A DNA stretch of 64,000 nucleotides from positions 434,001 through 498,000 of the forward strand of contig NZ_QLUW01000004.1 of NCBI RefSeq assembly GCF_003268025.1, in the 5' to 3' direction. The notes beneath the pieces are model-generated. The model was not told the DNA's origin, did not search any database, and saw only the letters and a list, made by a program, of their open reading frames with translations. This stretch comes from Paenibacillus montanisoli (GTDB taxonomy: Bacteria; Bacillota; Bacilli; Paenibacillales; Paenibacillaceae). The translations under genes and the position numbers were made by a program. This document shows, one piece after another, positions 34,076 through 42,967 of the stretch; position 1 is the stretch's first letter, and every line of letters starts with the position of its first letter.

Positions 34076-35368
34076 ATGAAAATCAGAGATTGGGATATGA
34101 ATCTAAAAATCCGCCTTGGCGGAGAAGCGGCCTTCAACGTTATTTTCTGGACATTCTTTCCGTTCTTATCCATCTATTTCACGCGCGAGTTCGGCAAAGG
34201 CTGGACGGGCATCCTGCTAGTCATCTCGCAGCTGCTCTCGGTATTCGCCAACCTGCTCGGCGGCTATTGCGCGGACCGGTTCGGCCGCAAGCGGATGATG
34301 GTCTTTGCCGCATGGGGACAAGCCTTCGGCTACGGACTGTTCGCCGTCTCGGCGTCGCCTTGGCTGCAAATGCCGGTCGCCGGCTTTATCGGCTTTACGC
34401 TGGCGAGCTTCTTCGGCGCGCTGTATTGGCCCGCAAGCCAAGCGATGGTCGCCGACGTCGTTGAAGAGAAGCATCAAGCAAACGTCTTCGCCATCTTCTA
34501 CACCGCGGCCAATATGGCCGTCGTCGTCGGTCCGTTGCTCGGTTCGCTCCTCTATGAGGACAACCCGTACAACGTGCTCGTTATCGCTGCGATCGTCTGC
34601 ATGCTGCTCGCGATCTTCATGAATATTCGGCTGCAGGAAACGCTTCCGGAGCAGTCTGCCGAGCGGAAACGGTCCAACGCAGGCGAGCCGTGGTACCGAT
34701 TCGTGGCGGCACAGCTGCGGGATTACAGGGTTATCGCCACCGACCGCGTCTTCCTGCTCTTCATCATCGCGGGCGTGCTGCTGTCGCAAACCTTCATGCA
34801 ATTGGACCTGCTCTTCCCGGTATTTCTGAAAGAAACCGTCGCGCAGGCGACCATCTTCTCGTTCGGCGACTGGACGCTGAAGGTAACCGGGCAGCAGCTG
34901 TTCGGCCTGATCGTATCGGAGAACGGACTCTTCGTCGCGATGTTCACCGTTGTTGTCACCAAATGGATCACCGGCTTCCGCGACAGGTATATCTTTTTCG
35001 GCGCTTCCCTGCTCTATGCAGCCGGCATCCAAATGTTCGGGCTCATGTCCGGTTTCTGGGGCTTCACGCTCGCCATCGCCATCTTCACCTTGGCCGAGCT
35101 CATGTCAGCTGGACCGCAGCAGGCTTTCGTCGCGAGACTGGCCCCGGAAGAAATCCGCGGCCAATATTTCGCCGCCGCCAGCTTGCGCTTCACGCTGGGC
35201 CGGACGATAGCCCCGCTGACCATACCGCTCACGAGCTGGATCGGCTTCGCTTGGACGTTCACCCTGCTGGCCGTACTGGCCGTCCTGTCCGCATTTATCT
35301 ATAACAGCATGTTTAACCGGTTTGAACGGCAATCCGCCTATACCGAGAAAGAAGCACAGCCTGCTTAG
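34076..35368 (+). CDS. MFS transporter, 12-TM drug-export type
   Basis: This 430-residue major-facilitator protein has about 12 membrane helices and motif A as GGYCADRFGRKRMM after TM2. A second-half counterpart is weaker (TGFRDRYIFFG). SFFGALYWPASQAMVADVV corresponds to TM4-5. It resembles DHA1-type exporters (MdtH/YfmI-like); the substrate is unknown. It is divergent from the YvgK-like regulator, but a role in oxyanion export is only speculation. Its stop codon lies inside the terminator hairpin. Confidence 0.88.
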   Translation: MKIRDWDMNLKIRLGGEAAFNVIFWTFFPFLSIYFTREFGKGWTGILLVISQLLSVFANLLGGYCADRFGRKRMMVFAAWGQAFGYGLFAVSASPWLQMPVAGFIGFTLASFFGALYWPASQAMVADVVEEKHQANVFAIFYTAANMAVVVGPLLGSLLYEDNPYNVLVIAAIVCMLLAIFMNIRLQETLPEQSAERKRSNAGEPWYRFVAAQLRDYRVIATDRVFLLFIIAGVLLSQTFMQLDLLFPVFLKETVAQATIFSFGDWTLKVTGQQLFGLIVSENGLFVAMFTVVVTKWITGFRDRYIFFGASLLYAAGIQMFGLMSGFWGFTLAIAIFTLAELMSAGPQQAFVARLAPEEIRGQYFAAASLRFTLGRTIAPLTIPLTSWIGFAWTFTLLAVLAVLSAFIYNSMFNRFERQSAYTEKEAQPA

Positions 35369-35383
35369 CGGCTGTGCTTCTTT
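35348..35383. terminator. Terminator between MFS gene and the catabolic operon
   Basis: AAAGAAGCACAGCC pairs perfectly with GGCTGTGCTTCTTT around an 8-nt loop that holds the MFS stop codon. It works for both converging transcripts. Confidence 0.88.
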
Positions 35384-35385
35384 GC

Positions 35386-36051
35386 TTAATCGCGACTCAT
35401 CGAAAAGATCTCTTCCATCACGCGCCACACCGGTTCCCGCTCCGTGTCATCCGCCCACGGTTCAAAATGCGGCGCCATGGCCACGCCCCAGTCGGGCGGC
35501 GTCTCGCTCGTGGCAAGCAGTCCCTTCCGCGTCGGCTCTACGATCGCGGGCAGCTCATGATAGGAAAAAATATAGTCGCCGAAGCTGCCGATCGTATAGT
35601 ACTTGTTGAACAGCCTCGGCTGCTCCTCCTGGAGCTGATAATGCAGGAAAACATAGCTGGCGTATTGCTCCGGCTTCAGCTTCGCAAGACTGCCGACCCG
35701 CTGCGTCGGACGGTAGCCGGGGCGGCGCCACGGCACATCATCGAGCGGAATGTCATCGTGAAAAATATCGTTCATGCGCAGCTCATGCGCATCCCGCTCG
35801 CCGATGCCCGGCCACGCGTCCAGCAGTGAGGACAGCCGGTCATCCCACGCCCACAAGCTATCCGCTCCGCCGGCTTCGAGATAAGTGAACAGATAACGTC
35901 CCTCGCGAAAGACGCTGCACGTCAGCACGCCCTGCCGCTGCAGCCGTTTACGCAGTTGAACTCCCGCTCCTGCCAGCTCGGTTGCGAACGCCTCCTCCAT
36001 GCCGCGCTTGATCGCGGAGATCCACATGAAACGGTGAATATTAGCCGGCAT
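35386..36051 (-). CDS. Two-part hypothetical protein with mutarotase-like N-terminal half
   Basis: This 221-residue protein is the last gene of the operon. Residues 5-105 resemble the dimeric alpha/beta-barrel of L-rhamnose mutarotases (DUF718): RFMWISAIKRGMEEAF, then LTCSVFREGRYLFTYLE, then WDDRLSSLLDAWPGIG and RMNDIFHD. The second half (AKLKPEQYASYVFLHYQLQE, SFGDYIFSYHELPAIVEP) is less clear and may be a second copy of the same fold. The ATG at 36051 overlaps the upstream stop by 11 nt, so it is coupled. The mutarotase link is an inference. Confidence 0.6.
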   Translation of the reverse strand: MPANIHRFMWISAIKRGMEEAFATELAGAGVQLRKRLQRQGVLTCSVFREGRYLFTYLEAGGADSLWAWDDRLSSLLDAWPGIGERDAHELRMNDIFHDDIPLDDVPWRRPGYRPTQRVGSLAKLKPEQYASYVFLHYQLQEEQPRLFNKYYTIGSFGDYIFSYHELPAIVEPTRKGLLATSETPPDWGVAMAPHFEPWADDTEREPVWRVMEEIFSMSRD

Positions 36052-38035
36052 TATGCTCACCCCACGGTTCTTGATAAGACGGGTCGTTTACGAAACGCGC
36101 CATGCCCAGCTCCAGCGTCGTATGGCTGCCCAGCTCAATGGCTACGCACAGCCATTTGCCATCCACTTTTTCAGTGATCTTAGCCGCGATCGGATTATAC
36201 AAGCCGCTTGGCAGCTTCTCCATCGTCGTGAGCGCGCCGAGCTCGCTGCCGTCGTTCGCTGCGGAGCCGAATACGGTGTACGTGACATCCGTGAACTGGT
36301 GCTCGCCGAACGCGCCTGCCTGCAAAATGACGTTCCGAGGCTGCGTAGGATGCAGGTTCACTAGCTTCACGATCGTCCGCTCATCCTCCAGCTTCTCGAC
36401 CAACGCAGCTACGTCCGGAGGGAGGCCCGGCCGCTTGGCATCAGCGTCGTAATAGCGCAGCCGTGCCATGAGCAGGCCGCCGTTATAGAGCGGCGACGGC
36501 GCGCCGAGCGTCAGCTGCAGCAGCCCTTCCAACGTCACCGTATTGCGGATCTGCACGTAGTCGTCACGGTAGCTCGCCGGATCCTCGGTATCGCTCCGCA
36601 TGAAGCTAAGCCGTTGATACACCTGCGTCAGATTGTACGTCAAAATCTCTTCCGGATAGCTCGGATACTCGCCATCCAAATAAGAGACCCAGCAATAATC
36701 ATGGCCGGCCTGGTCCTTATTGCGGAAATAGCGGATTTGATTGTAATCCGGCTTCGCATAGTTGCGCAGCGACTTCAACAGTTCATGGTCGGTCTCCTGC
36801 ATGGACATGTACCACAAATGCGTCGGATAGAACGGCTCGATCGGCGTGAACTCGAACGCGCCGTCCTTATACACGACCGTCTTGCCGTCGTCTTCGAGAA
36901 GAATGTTAGAGGTGACGTAGCCATGCCAGCCCGGATCGCCGAATTTGTTCGGCAAGTACCGCGTGCCGTCGTCCCCGACGATTGCCTTCTCGTTCATGAT
37001 CGTCATCTGCGAACGCAGAAACTCGATATAAGCTGAATCGCGCTCCAGCAGCAGCGCATTCTGCGCAGCCACGCCGACGCCTTGTCCGATGCTGACCCAG
37101 CCGTGCGGCCAAGTCCAGCCATACCAGCCTCCGTACCATTTGCCTCCCGTATGCTCGCCGATGATGCCGTTCAAGCCGACGTTGTCCGGAATGAGGCCGC
37201 CATTTTGCTTCGCCCGATCGACCCAAGCGTCGACGTATTCTTTAACCCACGCTTTGTACTTCGGATCGCCCGTATGAAGGTATGCGTTCGCAACCATGCT
37301 CGTAGCGAGCAGGTTCAGCGGGATATCGCCGCGCGAAGCACGCTCCACGATTGCTTTGCCCATGGCTAGCGCGCCTTCCTCATGCTTCAGGTCATCCAGC
37401 GTTCGAACGCCCGGGACATCCTGATAATGAAGGCCGTAATGCTTCATCCAATCGACGTAGTGCCAGCCGCTGAAATGCACCTTGAAATTACGGTCGGTCG
37501 CCCCCTTGCTGCCGGAATGCGGATAAGGAATCGTGCGGTGCACCGGGTCGTAGTTGATGGCTTCCGGATCCTCATTAAGGAACAGTCCGGCGTAGCGGAT
37601 CGCCCGCTCCTTGATTTTCGGATCGTTCGGGTCCATCAACCCCATATGGTAAAACATCGTGTAGCCTTCGCCTTGGTGGAACCAATCGTATCCCTGCTCA
37701 TACTCCTTCTCAACCATCTTGTGGCCGGTGCCTGAATCGTAACGGGAGAATTGCTCGGTGATCGCGTCGAATTCCTTCTTGGACAGCTGCTTGAACTTCT
37801 CATGACCGCCCAGAATGTAAAACAACGGCCAATTGAAAAAGCTCTCATACATATCATCGAGCGCATCAATGCCGGTATGGGTCTCGGTCGTTGGCCACAG
37901 CATCGTCCCGTCCGGTCGGACATAACGCGCAAGCAGCGGCTCTACCGCTTCATCAATCAGCTCGATCAGCTGGCGCTCCAGCAGCGCCCACTTCGGCGGC
38001 TCATGGAACGCAAGGTTCGCATGCAGTTTACGCAT
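36041..38035 (-). CDS. Unrecognised large carbohydrate-active-type protein, predicted alpha/alpha barrel
   Basis: The product has 664 residues, no signal peptide and mostly helices in the first 450 residues with Trp/Tyr/His-rich loops: YDWFHQGEGYTMFYHMG, FSGWHYVDWMKHYGLHYQD, GGKWYGGWYGWTWPHGW and LPNKFGDPGWHGYVTSN. The C-terminal 150 residues look like a beta-sandwich (RTIVKLVNLHPTQPRNVIL). This layout fits polysaccharide lyases or hydrolases with an (alpha/alpha) toroid, but I cannot place it in a known family. The ATG at 38035 has AAGGAG 7 nt upstream and overlaps the RraA-like gene by 8 bp. Its operon partners suggest an intracellular sugar or uronate oligomer as substrate. Confidence 0.75.
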   Translation of the reverse strand: MRKLHANLAFHEPPKWALLERQLIELIDEAVEPLLARYVRPDGTMLWPTTETHTGIDALDDMYESFFNWPLFYILGGHEKFKQLSKKEFDAITEQFSRYDSGTGHKMVEKEYEQGYDWFHQGEGYTMFYHMGLMDPNDPKIKERAIRYAGLFLNEDPEAINYDPVHRTIPYPHSGSKGATDRNFKVHFSGWHYVDWMKHYGLHYQDVPGVRTLDDLKHEEGALAMGKAIVERASRGDIPLNLLATSMVANAYLHTGDPKYKAWVKEYVDAWVDRAKQNGGLIPDNVGLNGIIGEHTGGKWYGGWYGWTWPHGWVSIGQGVGVAAQNALLLERDSAYIEFLRSQMTIMNEKAIVGDDGTRYLPNKFGDPGWHGYVTSNILLEDDGKTVVYKDGAFEFTPIEPFYPTHLWYMSMQETDHELLKSLRNYAKPDYNQIRYFRNKDQAGHDYCWVSYLDGEYPSYPEEILTYNLTQVYQRLSFMRSDTEDPASYRDDYVQIRNTVTLEGLLQLTLGAPSPLYNGGLLMARLRYYDADAKRPGLPPDVAALVEKLEDERTIVKLVNLHPTQPRNVILQAGAFGEHQFTDVTYTVFGSAANDGSELGALTTMEKLPSGLYNPIAAKITEKVDGKWLCVAIELGSHTTLELGMARFVNDPSYQEPWGEHNAG

Positions 38036-38777
38036 ACCCATTCTCCTTCTTCCACTGCTCGAACTCGAGCCTCGCTTCGGCGTTAGGCGGGTAGTGCGTA
38101 TGCAGGGAGGCGCCTTCATCCAGCTTCATTTTAATCCAGCGCTCCTCCAGCTCGTCATGGGCTCTTGCGATCTTCACGATCTCCTCCACGCATTGCGGAG
38201 GAATGGCTACGCAGCCGTCGCGGTCGGCCAGGATGATATCGCCCGGAATGACGGTTACGCCGCCGCAGCGAATCGGCTCATTGACGCCGACGGACATGAG
38301 CGAGCGGGGAATCGCGCCTCCGTGAACGCCTCTGGCCAGCACCGGAAAATCAACCTGCTTAATCCGCTGCAAATCGCGGACGCAGCCGTCCACGATGATC
38401 GCCTGGCCGCCGAGATAACGGAGACGGCGCGTGAAAATATCGCCGACGACGCCCGTTTCCATATGGCTGCCGGTATCAATGACCAGCACGTCGTTCTTCA
38501 TAATCGACTCCAACGCTTCTCGGTGCGGCGATTCCGGCAGCGTATCGTACTGCTGCTTCACAAGATCTTCGCGTAACGGCACGAACCGCAGCGTTACGGC
38601 GCGGCCGACCGCGCTTTGCTGGCCCTCCGGGAAAGCCAGCGGCATGATCCCCTGCATGTAGGCGTTCCGGTAGCCCATTTCCACTAGCGTATGAGAAGCG
38701 GTGCTGACGCTGACGAGCTTCAGCTCCTCCAGTAATTCGTCGCTGACGGTATGCACATTTTTCACGATATAAGCCAT
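38028..38777 (-). CDS. RraA-like / HMG-CHA aldolase-fold protein
   Basis: This 249-residue protein has the RraA fold. Signature parts are SVSTASHTLVEMGYRNAYM, HMETGVVGDIFTRRLRYLGG, IIVDGCVRDLQRIK (the conserved R-D pair binding metal and substrate) and DIILADRDGCVAIPPQ. Related enzymes are 4-hydroxy-4-methyl-2-oxoglutarate aldolase and sugar-acid aldolases; true RraA proteins inhibit RNase E, which Firmicutes usually lack. The operon context favours a catabolic lyase for a sugar acid. The ATG at 38777 has GGAGTGG upstream; the longer frame has no ribosome site. Confidence 0.88.
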   Translation of the reverse strand: MAYIVKNVHTVSDELLEELKLVSVSTASHTLVEMGYRNAYMQGIMPLAFPEGQQSAVGRAVTLRFVPLREDLVKQQYDTLPESPHREALESIMKNDVLVIDTGSHMETGVVGDIFTRRLRYLGGQAIIVDGCVRDLQRIKQVDFPVLARGVHGGAIPRSLMSVGVNEPIRCGGVTVIPGDIILADRDGCVAIPPQCVEEIVKIARAHDELEERWIKMKLDEGASLHTHYPPNAEARLEFEQWKKENGYA

Positions 38778-38836
38778 GCTTGTAACCACTCCTACTCCGT
38801 TTATGAATGGGGTTAAGGATTCATGCCATGAAAAGA

Positions 38837-39742
38837 TTACGCAAATAAGGACGGGTAGTCTCCGAACAAGCTCAGTACCCGGCTGTGATCCTCCTGCGAG
38901 AGGCCCTGGCCGTCGCAATACGAAATGTTGGCGCGCAGCGAGCGGCTGGAAGCGGTGCCGGTCAGCGTGACATGGATATCGGGGTTCTGCAGGCTGAAGC
39001 GCATGCCCGGCTCAATGAGCCCTTTCGGCTCGGTGCGCCGCAGGAAGGCCAGCTTCTCCATCCGCCTGGCGGCTTCGCTGACGAATTCTTCGCTTAGGAA
39101 CTTCGCCGGAGCGTCGGCAAGAAGGCCCATGCCAAGCACGCTGCCGTTGATGACGGCGATATTCTTCTCCTTGGCAAGCGGGATGATCTCTTTGGCAGCG
39201 GAATAATCGAGCAGCATATACCGCGCGTAAAACTGGATGGAATCGAACACATCCGTCTCCATGTACCGTTTCAGCAAATCCAAGTTGCGGGTCGTCACGC
39301 CGAGGAAACGGATTTTGCCGTCGTCTCGCAGCTTCTGCAGCGCCGGAACCGCTTCCTGCATGATCATTTCATACGGCTTCTTCTCCACGTCATGCAGCTG
39401 AAGCAGGTCGATGCAGTCAGTCTGTAAGCGCTTTAAACTGCCTTCGACGGAACGGATGATTCCGGCGTAATCGTAGTCTTGGTCGTGTCGGGCCGCCTTC
39501 GTCGCCAGCACGACCTTGCCGCGCCTGCCGCCAAGCAGCGCCCGGCCGAAGCGTTCCTCCGACAGGCCGTTCCCGTATAACGGAGCCGTATCAATGAAAT
39601 TAATGCCCCGATCAAGCGCCTCATGAATGACCCGCTCGATCTCCGTCTCGTCTACATCCTTGAAATCGCCGCCGATCGGCGCGCCGCCCAAGCCAAGCTT
39701 CGATACCCGAAGTCCTGTTCGGCCGAATGTCGTATATTCCAT
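38837..39742 (-). CDS. Aldo/keto reductase (sugar dehydrogenase-like)
   Basis: This 301-residue TIM-barrel oxidoreductase uses NAD(P). The catalytic tetrad is visible: Asp in INFIDTAPLYG with Tyr four residues later, Lys in VVLATKAAR and His in IDLLQLHDVEK. The cofactor region is TLTGTASSRSLRANI. The sequence resembles the aldose 1-dehydrogenase/galactose-dehydrogenase group (MEYTTFGRTGLRVSKLGLGG). The ATG at 39742 begins at the usual family N-terminus; 39769 is also in frame. It is first in the operon, 59 bp before the RraA-like gene. It may oxidise or reduce the sugar released by the following gene's product. Confidence 0.9.
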   Translation of the reverse strand: MEYTTFGRTGLRVSKLGLGGAPIGGDFKDVDETEIERVIHEALDRGINFIDTAPLYGNGLSEERFGRALLGGRRGKVVLATKAARHDQDYDYAGIIRSVEGSLKRLQTDCIDLLQLHDVEKKPYEMIMQEAVPALQKLRDDGKIRFLGVTTRNLDLLKRYMETDVFDSIQFYARYMLLDYSAAKEIIPLAKEKNIAVINGSVLGMGLLADAPAKFLSEEFVSEAARRMEKLAFLRRTEPKGLIEPGMRFSLQNPDIHVTLTGTASSRSLRANISYCDGQGLSQEDHSRVLSLFGDYPSLFA

Positions 39743-39824
39743 GCCGCCGTGCCATCCCTTCTTCGACATAATGTGATGATTTTGCTATTCCAAAGGCTAT
39801 AAGCACACTATATACTAGAATTAT

Positions 39825-39835
39825 TCCGAATCGGA
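39825..39835. promoter_or_regulatory. Palindrome in the AKR/AraC divergent promoter region
   Basis: TCCGA-A-TCGGA is an 11-bp inverted repeat between the two divergent starts. It could overlap the -35 of the catabolic operon (a TATAGT -10 lies about 20 bp downstream on the minus strand). Regulator binding is inferred. Confidence 0.3.
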
Positions 39836-39887
39836 TACCTCTTTTTTGCGATTTACATATCAACTTTTTGCGGAGCTGACGAGGACT

Positions 39888-40730
39888 ATGTATGAGGCGC
39901 AATTTCTGGCGCGGCCGGACTTCGACCGGTTTCCGGCCTATCCGATCGGCATCGGGCATATCTACGATGAACCTAACCATTTGGTTAACGGCATTCGATA
40001 TGGGGCAGATCACTACAACATTCATGTTGTCGCGAAGGGAACGGGCTGGCTGCGAACGAAGGCCGGCTCGATCGAGCTGAAGCCGGGCATGGGCTTTCTA
40101 TATGCCGAAGACCAAGAACAGCATTTCGGCTCGGATCCGGATGATCCATGGGAGGTATGGTGGATCTATTTGCGAGGGGAAGGCATGAACGACCTCATCG
40201 GCGAGAAACGGGTCGGCGATGTGTGGGCGTTCGCTTACGATCGCGGCGAGCGGCTGCATGCGCTATTGCAGGAACTTTGGCAGGCAGCGGCGGTGAATGA
40301 CATGGCGGCTGTGCCACGGCATGCCGCGATTTTGTACGAGCTCGTGCTGGAGCTGGTCCTCCACTCCACCGATCTCGACGCCCCGGGCGAGCCCGGCCTC
40401 GTGCAGGCGATCAAACGCGCCGCCGACTTCATGCGGATGCACTGCGCGAAAGACTTGCCGCTGCAGAAGCTGGCCGACCAATGCGGAATAAGTCCGGCCT
40501 ATTTTAGCCGGACCTTTCACGCGCAGATGGGGATGCCGCCGCTCGCTTATCTCAACCGGCAGCGCATCGAGCTGTCGAAGCAGATGCTGATAACAACAGC
40601 GAAACCGGTGAAACAAATCGCGCAGGAGGTCGGCTTCTCGAAGCCGAGCTATTACATCGAGCGGTTCCGGCTTGCCGAAGGGGTAACGCCGGCATTGTTC
40701 CGCGACCGGTATATGAAGCCGGATGCTTAA
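39888..40730 (+). CDS. AraC-family transcriptional regulator
   Basis: This 280-residue activator has an N-terminal cupin-like sugar-sensing domain (IHVVAKGTGWLRTKAGSIEL, then GMGFLYAEDQEQHFG) and two C-terminal helix-turn-helix motifs (LPLQKLADQCGISPAYFSRT and VKQIAQEVGFSKPSYYIERF). The start is uncertain: the ATG at 39888 begins at a good family position but has only a weak GAGG; a TTG at 39846 is also in frame. It is divergent from the AKR operon, which it probably activates when the sugar is present. Confidence 0.87.
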   Translation: MYEAQFLARPDFDRFPAYPIGIGHIYDEPNHLVNGIRYGADHYNIHVVAKGTGWLRTKAGSIELKPGMGFLYAEDQEQHFGSDPDDPWEVWWIYLRGEGMNDLIGEKRVGDVWAFAYDRGERLHALLQELWQAAAVNDMAAVPRHAAILYELVLELVLHSTDLDAPGEPGLVQAIKRAADFMRMHCAKDLPLQKLADQCGISPAYFSRTFHAQMGMPPLAYLNRQRIELSKQMLITTAKPVKQIAQEVGFSKPSYYIERFRLAEGVTPALFRDRYMKPDA

Positions 40731-40735
40731 CAAAT

Positions 40736-40757
40736 AGGCGCCCGGACAGGGGCGCCT
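40736..40757 (+). terminator. Terminator of the AraC gene (copy 1 of a duplicated hairpin)
   Basis: AGGCGCCC and GGGCGCCT form an 8-bp stem followed by TATATT. Almost the same hairpin recurs at 41153-41175 beyond the repeat element. Confidence 0.75.
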
Positions 40758-40823
40758 TATATTGCAGAGAATCCCGCCATCGTTTAATTGGCGGGCTTGT
40801 CGTCTTTTATATGGTTGGCGAGT

Positions 40824-41112
40824 GCGCGGCAGCATGAGAGAGCGCACGAAAAATTCTAACGGATGCTCCATTGCTTATTTGCGCAAAAATCGCCATTCTA
40901 AAAATCTAACGGTTGCCAGAGGCGTTATTTAACCCTAATCGGAAGAATTCGCTGCCCCAATCGTCAAATAGCGTCTCTGAGAACCGTTAGCCTTTCAAAA
41001 GGGCCATTTGAGGCTAAATAGCGTGCGTGGCAATCGTTAGCGTATACACGGCAGCATGGAGCAATTTCCATTCTCGAAGCCATTCAAGATGCAGGTGATC
41101 CCACGTTAGAAA
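40824..41112 (-). repeat. 290-bp dispersed intergenic element, copy B
   Basis: This is the reverse-complement partner of 21468-21755. Shared landmarks in order on the minus strand are TTTCTAACGTGG, the inverted TAACG units 50 bp apart, GGGGCAGCGAATTCTTCCGA and TCATGCTGCCGCGC. Like copy A it lies between two nearly identical terminator hairpins. It fills most of the 40731-41187 gap and has no ORF. Confidence 0.88.
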
Positions 41113-41152
41113 TGTTATGTCCAATCGAGATAAACAATAGAACTACGAGCTG

Positions 41153-41175
41153 AGGCGCCCGGATAGGGCGCCCCT
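41153..41175. terminator. Second copy of the AraC-gene terminator hairpin
   Basis: AGGCGCCC GGATA GGGCGCC differs from the hairpin at 40736 by two positions. It lies 13 bp past the stop of the minus-strand lipoprotein gene and may serve it. Confidence 0.6.
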
Positions 41176-41187
41176 CTAACAATTAAA

Positions 41188-42807
41188 CTACTTCTTCAGC
41201 TCTTCCGTAATCTCTTCGATAATTTTGTTCCCGCCCTGCGCCTTCCAATCCGCCACGAACTGGTCGAACGCATTCAGCGGCGCATCGCCCAAAATGATTT
41301 TGTAGAAGGTTTCGGTCTCCAGCTTCTGCAGATTCGCCCAGTTGCGCTCCATCGTCTTCGTCGTCGCTGAGAAGACGGGGTCCGTTACGTTCATCGGCAT
41401 CTTCAGAATGCCGCCGCCCAGCAAGTATGCCGCAGGAGGCCCCCAGTCGTTCGCATTGCCGCGCGGATGCTGCCGGTCGCGCAGCGCCTGCTCGTAAACG
41501 ATCTGCATTTCGCCGTCCATGTCTTCCTTCTTCACCGTGCCCGCTAGTGCCTCCACCAGCAAATCATGCTTGCGCGTCGCCGCATCCGCGTAATCGATCG
41601 TCATCAGCAGCGGCCACAAGCCATGACCCGGGTCCAGCTTCTTCGCCTGTTCATCCGGCGTGCGTTCGGCTTGAACGCGCATGTTGTTGTACACCACCGC
41701 CGCCTCCGGATGCTCGTACCCTTTCCGGACGACGAAGAAGAAATTGCTGACGGGCACGCTCGCGATGTTGTACTGACCGTTCGCATCTTGAATCATGAAT
41801 GGCCGCCAATCCGATTCCGGATTGTTCCTGAGCGGATCAATCAGCGCCCACGGCGTCCACCATGGCCCGAAGAAGGAGCCGGTCTTGCCGTTTAAGACCA
41901 GATCGTCCGGCGTTTTGCGCAGCGCGAATTCCTTGTCGATCAAGCCATCCACGTACATCTCGTGGAGGACGCTCAGCGCCTGCTTCGTGCCCGGAAGCGT
42001 AGAGCCGTATACGACCTGGCCTTTCTCGTCCTTCGTCCAGATCAACGGATAGGAATTAAAGGCGTTAAAGATCCCTTTGAAATCGTGCAGGCCGCCGATC
42101 GGCGAAGCCAGCGTAATGCTGTTGCCGGTCAAGCCGATCGTGTCCGCCTTCCCGTTGCCGTCCGGATCGTTCTCCACGAATGCCTTCAGGACGTTCTTAA
42201 AGTCATCGATCGTTTTCGGCGCCTGCAGCTTCAGCTTGTCCAGCCAATCCTGGCGCAGCCACAGAATCGACGGCGCATCGGCTTGAATCGATACGCTCGG
42301 CAGCGCCATCAGCTTGCCCTCATAGGTCGCCTTCTCCAGCGCCCTGCCCTCGGTCGATCGGTAGAAGTCCTGCAGCTGAGGCGAAGCGTATCGCTCATAA
42401 ACGTCAGTCAGATCCTCCAGCTGGTCCGCAGCGGCCATCGCGCGAAACGTCTTCTCGTTGACGACCATCACATCCGGAATGTCGTTGCTCGCGATCGCAA
42501 GCTGCATTTTCTGATCGAAATCGGTTGAGGATGCCGACCACAGCACCCGGGTTTTGATATTCGTTTTGTCCAGGACATAATCCGTATATTCATTATCTTC
42601 AAGCGTTTCGCCGCTCTTCAGCTTCAAGCCGGGGAGCACCGGTTTGACGATGCTCATCTCCACGGTCTCCGGGAGCTTATAATAGTCGACCTTGCCGCCT
42701 TCCGATGGGTTCTTCCCATTATTGCCTATGCCGCCTGCGCAGCCCGCCAGCACCAGAGTTGCAGTTATGACCAGCGAAAATGCCCGCATAAGCTTCACGT
42801 TGTTCAT
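41188..42807 (-). CDS. Extracellular solute-binding lipoprotein (sugar ABC type), orphan 1
   Basis: This 539-residue lipoprotein has the lipobox LVLAGC, with Cys at about residue 23. The mature part is a large type-2 periplasmic-binding fold of LipO/YtcQ type: KMQLAIASNDIPDVMVVN, SILWLRQDWLDKLKLQAPKT and NDPDGNGKADTIGLTGN. It probably binds an oligosaccharide outside the membrane. AGAGGGG lies about 12 nt before the ATG. No permease gene adjoins it; the nearest pair is at 47220-49020. It is divergent from the YesM-type kinase gene, which suggests control by that system. Confidence 0.9.
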   Translation of the reverse strand: MNNVKLMRAFSLVITATLVLAGCAGGIGNNGKNPSEGGKVDYYKLPETVEMSIVKPVLPGLKLKSGETLEDNEYTDYVLDKTNIKTRVLWSASSTDFDQKMQLAIASNDIPDVMVVNEKTFRAMAAADQLEDLTDVYERYASPQLQDFYRSTEGRALEKATYEGKLMALPSVSIQADAPSILWLRQDWLDKLKLQAPKTIDDFKNVLKAFVENDPDGNGKADTIGLTGNSITLASPIGGLHDFKGIFNAFNSYPLIWTKDEKGQVVYGSTLPGTKQALSVLHEMYVDGLIDKEFALRKTPDDLVLNGKTGSFFGPWWTPWALIDPLRNNPESDWRPFMIQDANGQYNIASVPVSNFFFVVRKGYEHPEAAVVYNNMRVQAERTPDEQAKKLDPGHGLWPLLMTIDYADAATRKHDLLVEALAGTVKKEDMDGEMQIVYEQALRDRQHPRGNANDWGPPAAYLLGGGILKMPMNVTDPVFSATTKTMERNWANLQKLETETFYKIILGDAPLNAFDQFVADWKAQGGNKIIEEITEELKK

Positions 42808-42967
42808 CTTGCAATGTACCCCTCTCGCCGAGTGCGTCGTTCTATACCATCATACCATGAAATTTTAACGCGGCTAAATGCCTATGCCAAGTAGTATATA
42901 GGGAATCATTTGAACTATAATGAGTACGACAACGACAACGCTTACAGCAGGAGAAGGTGAACCGCAA

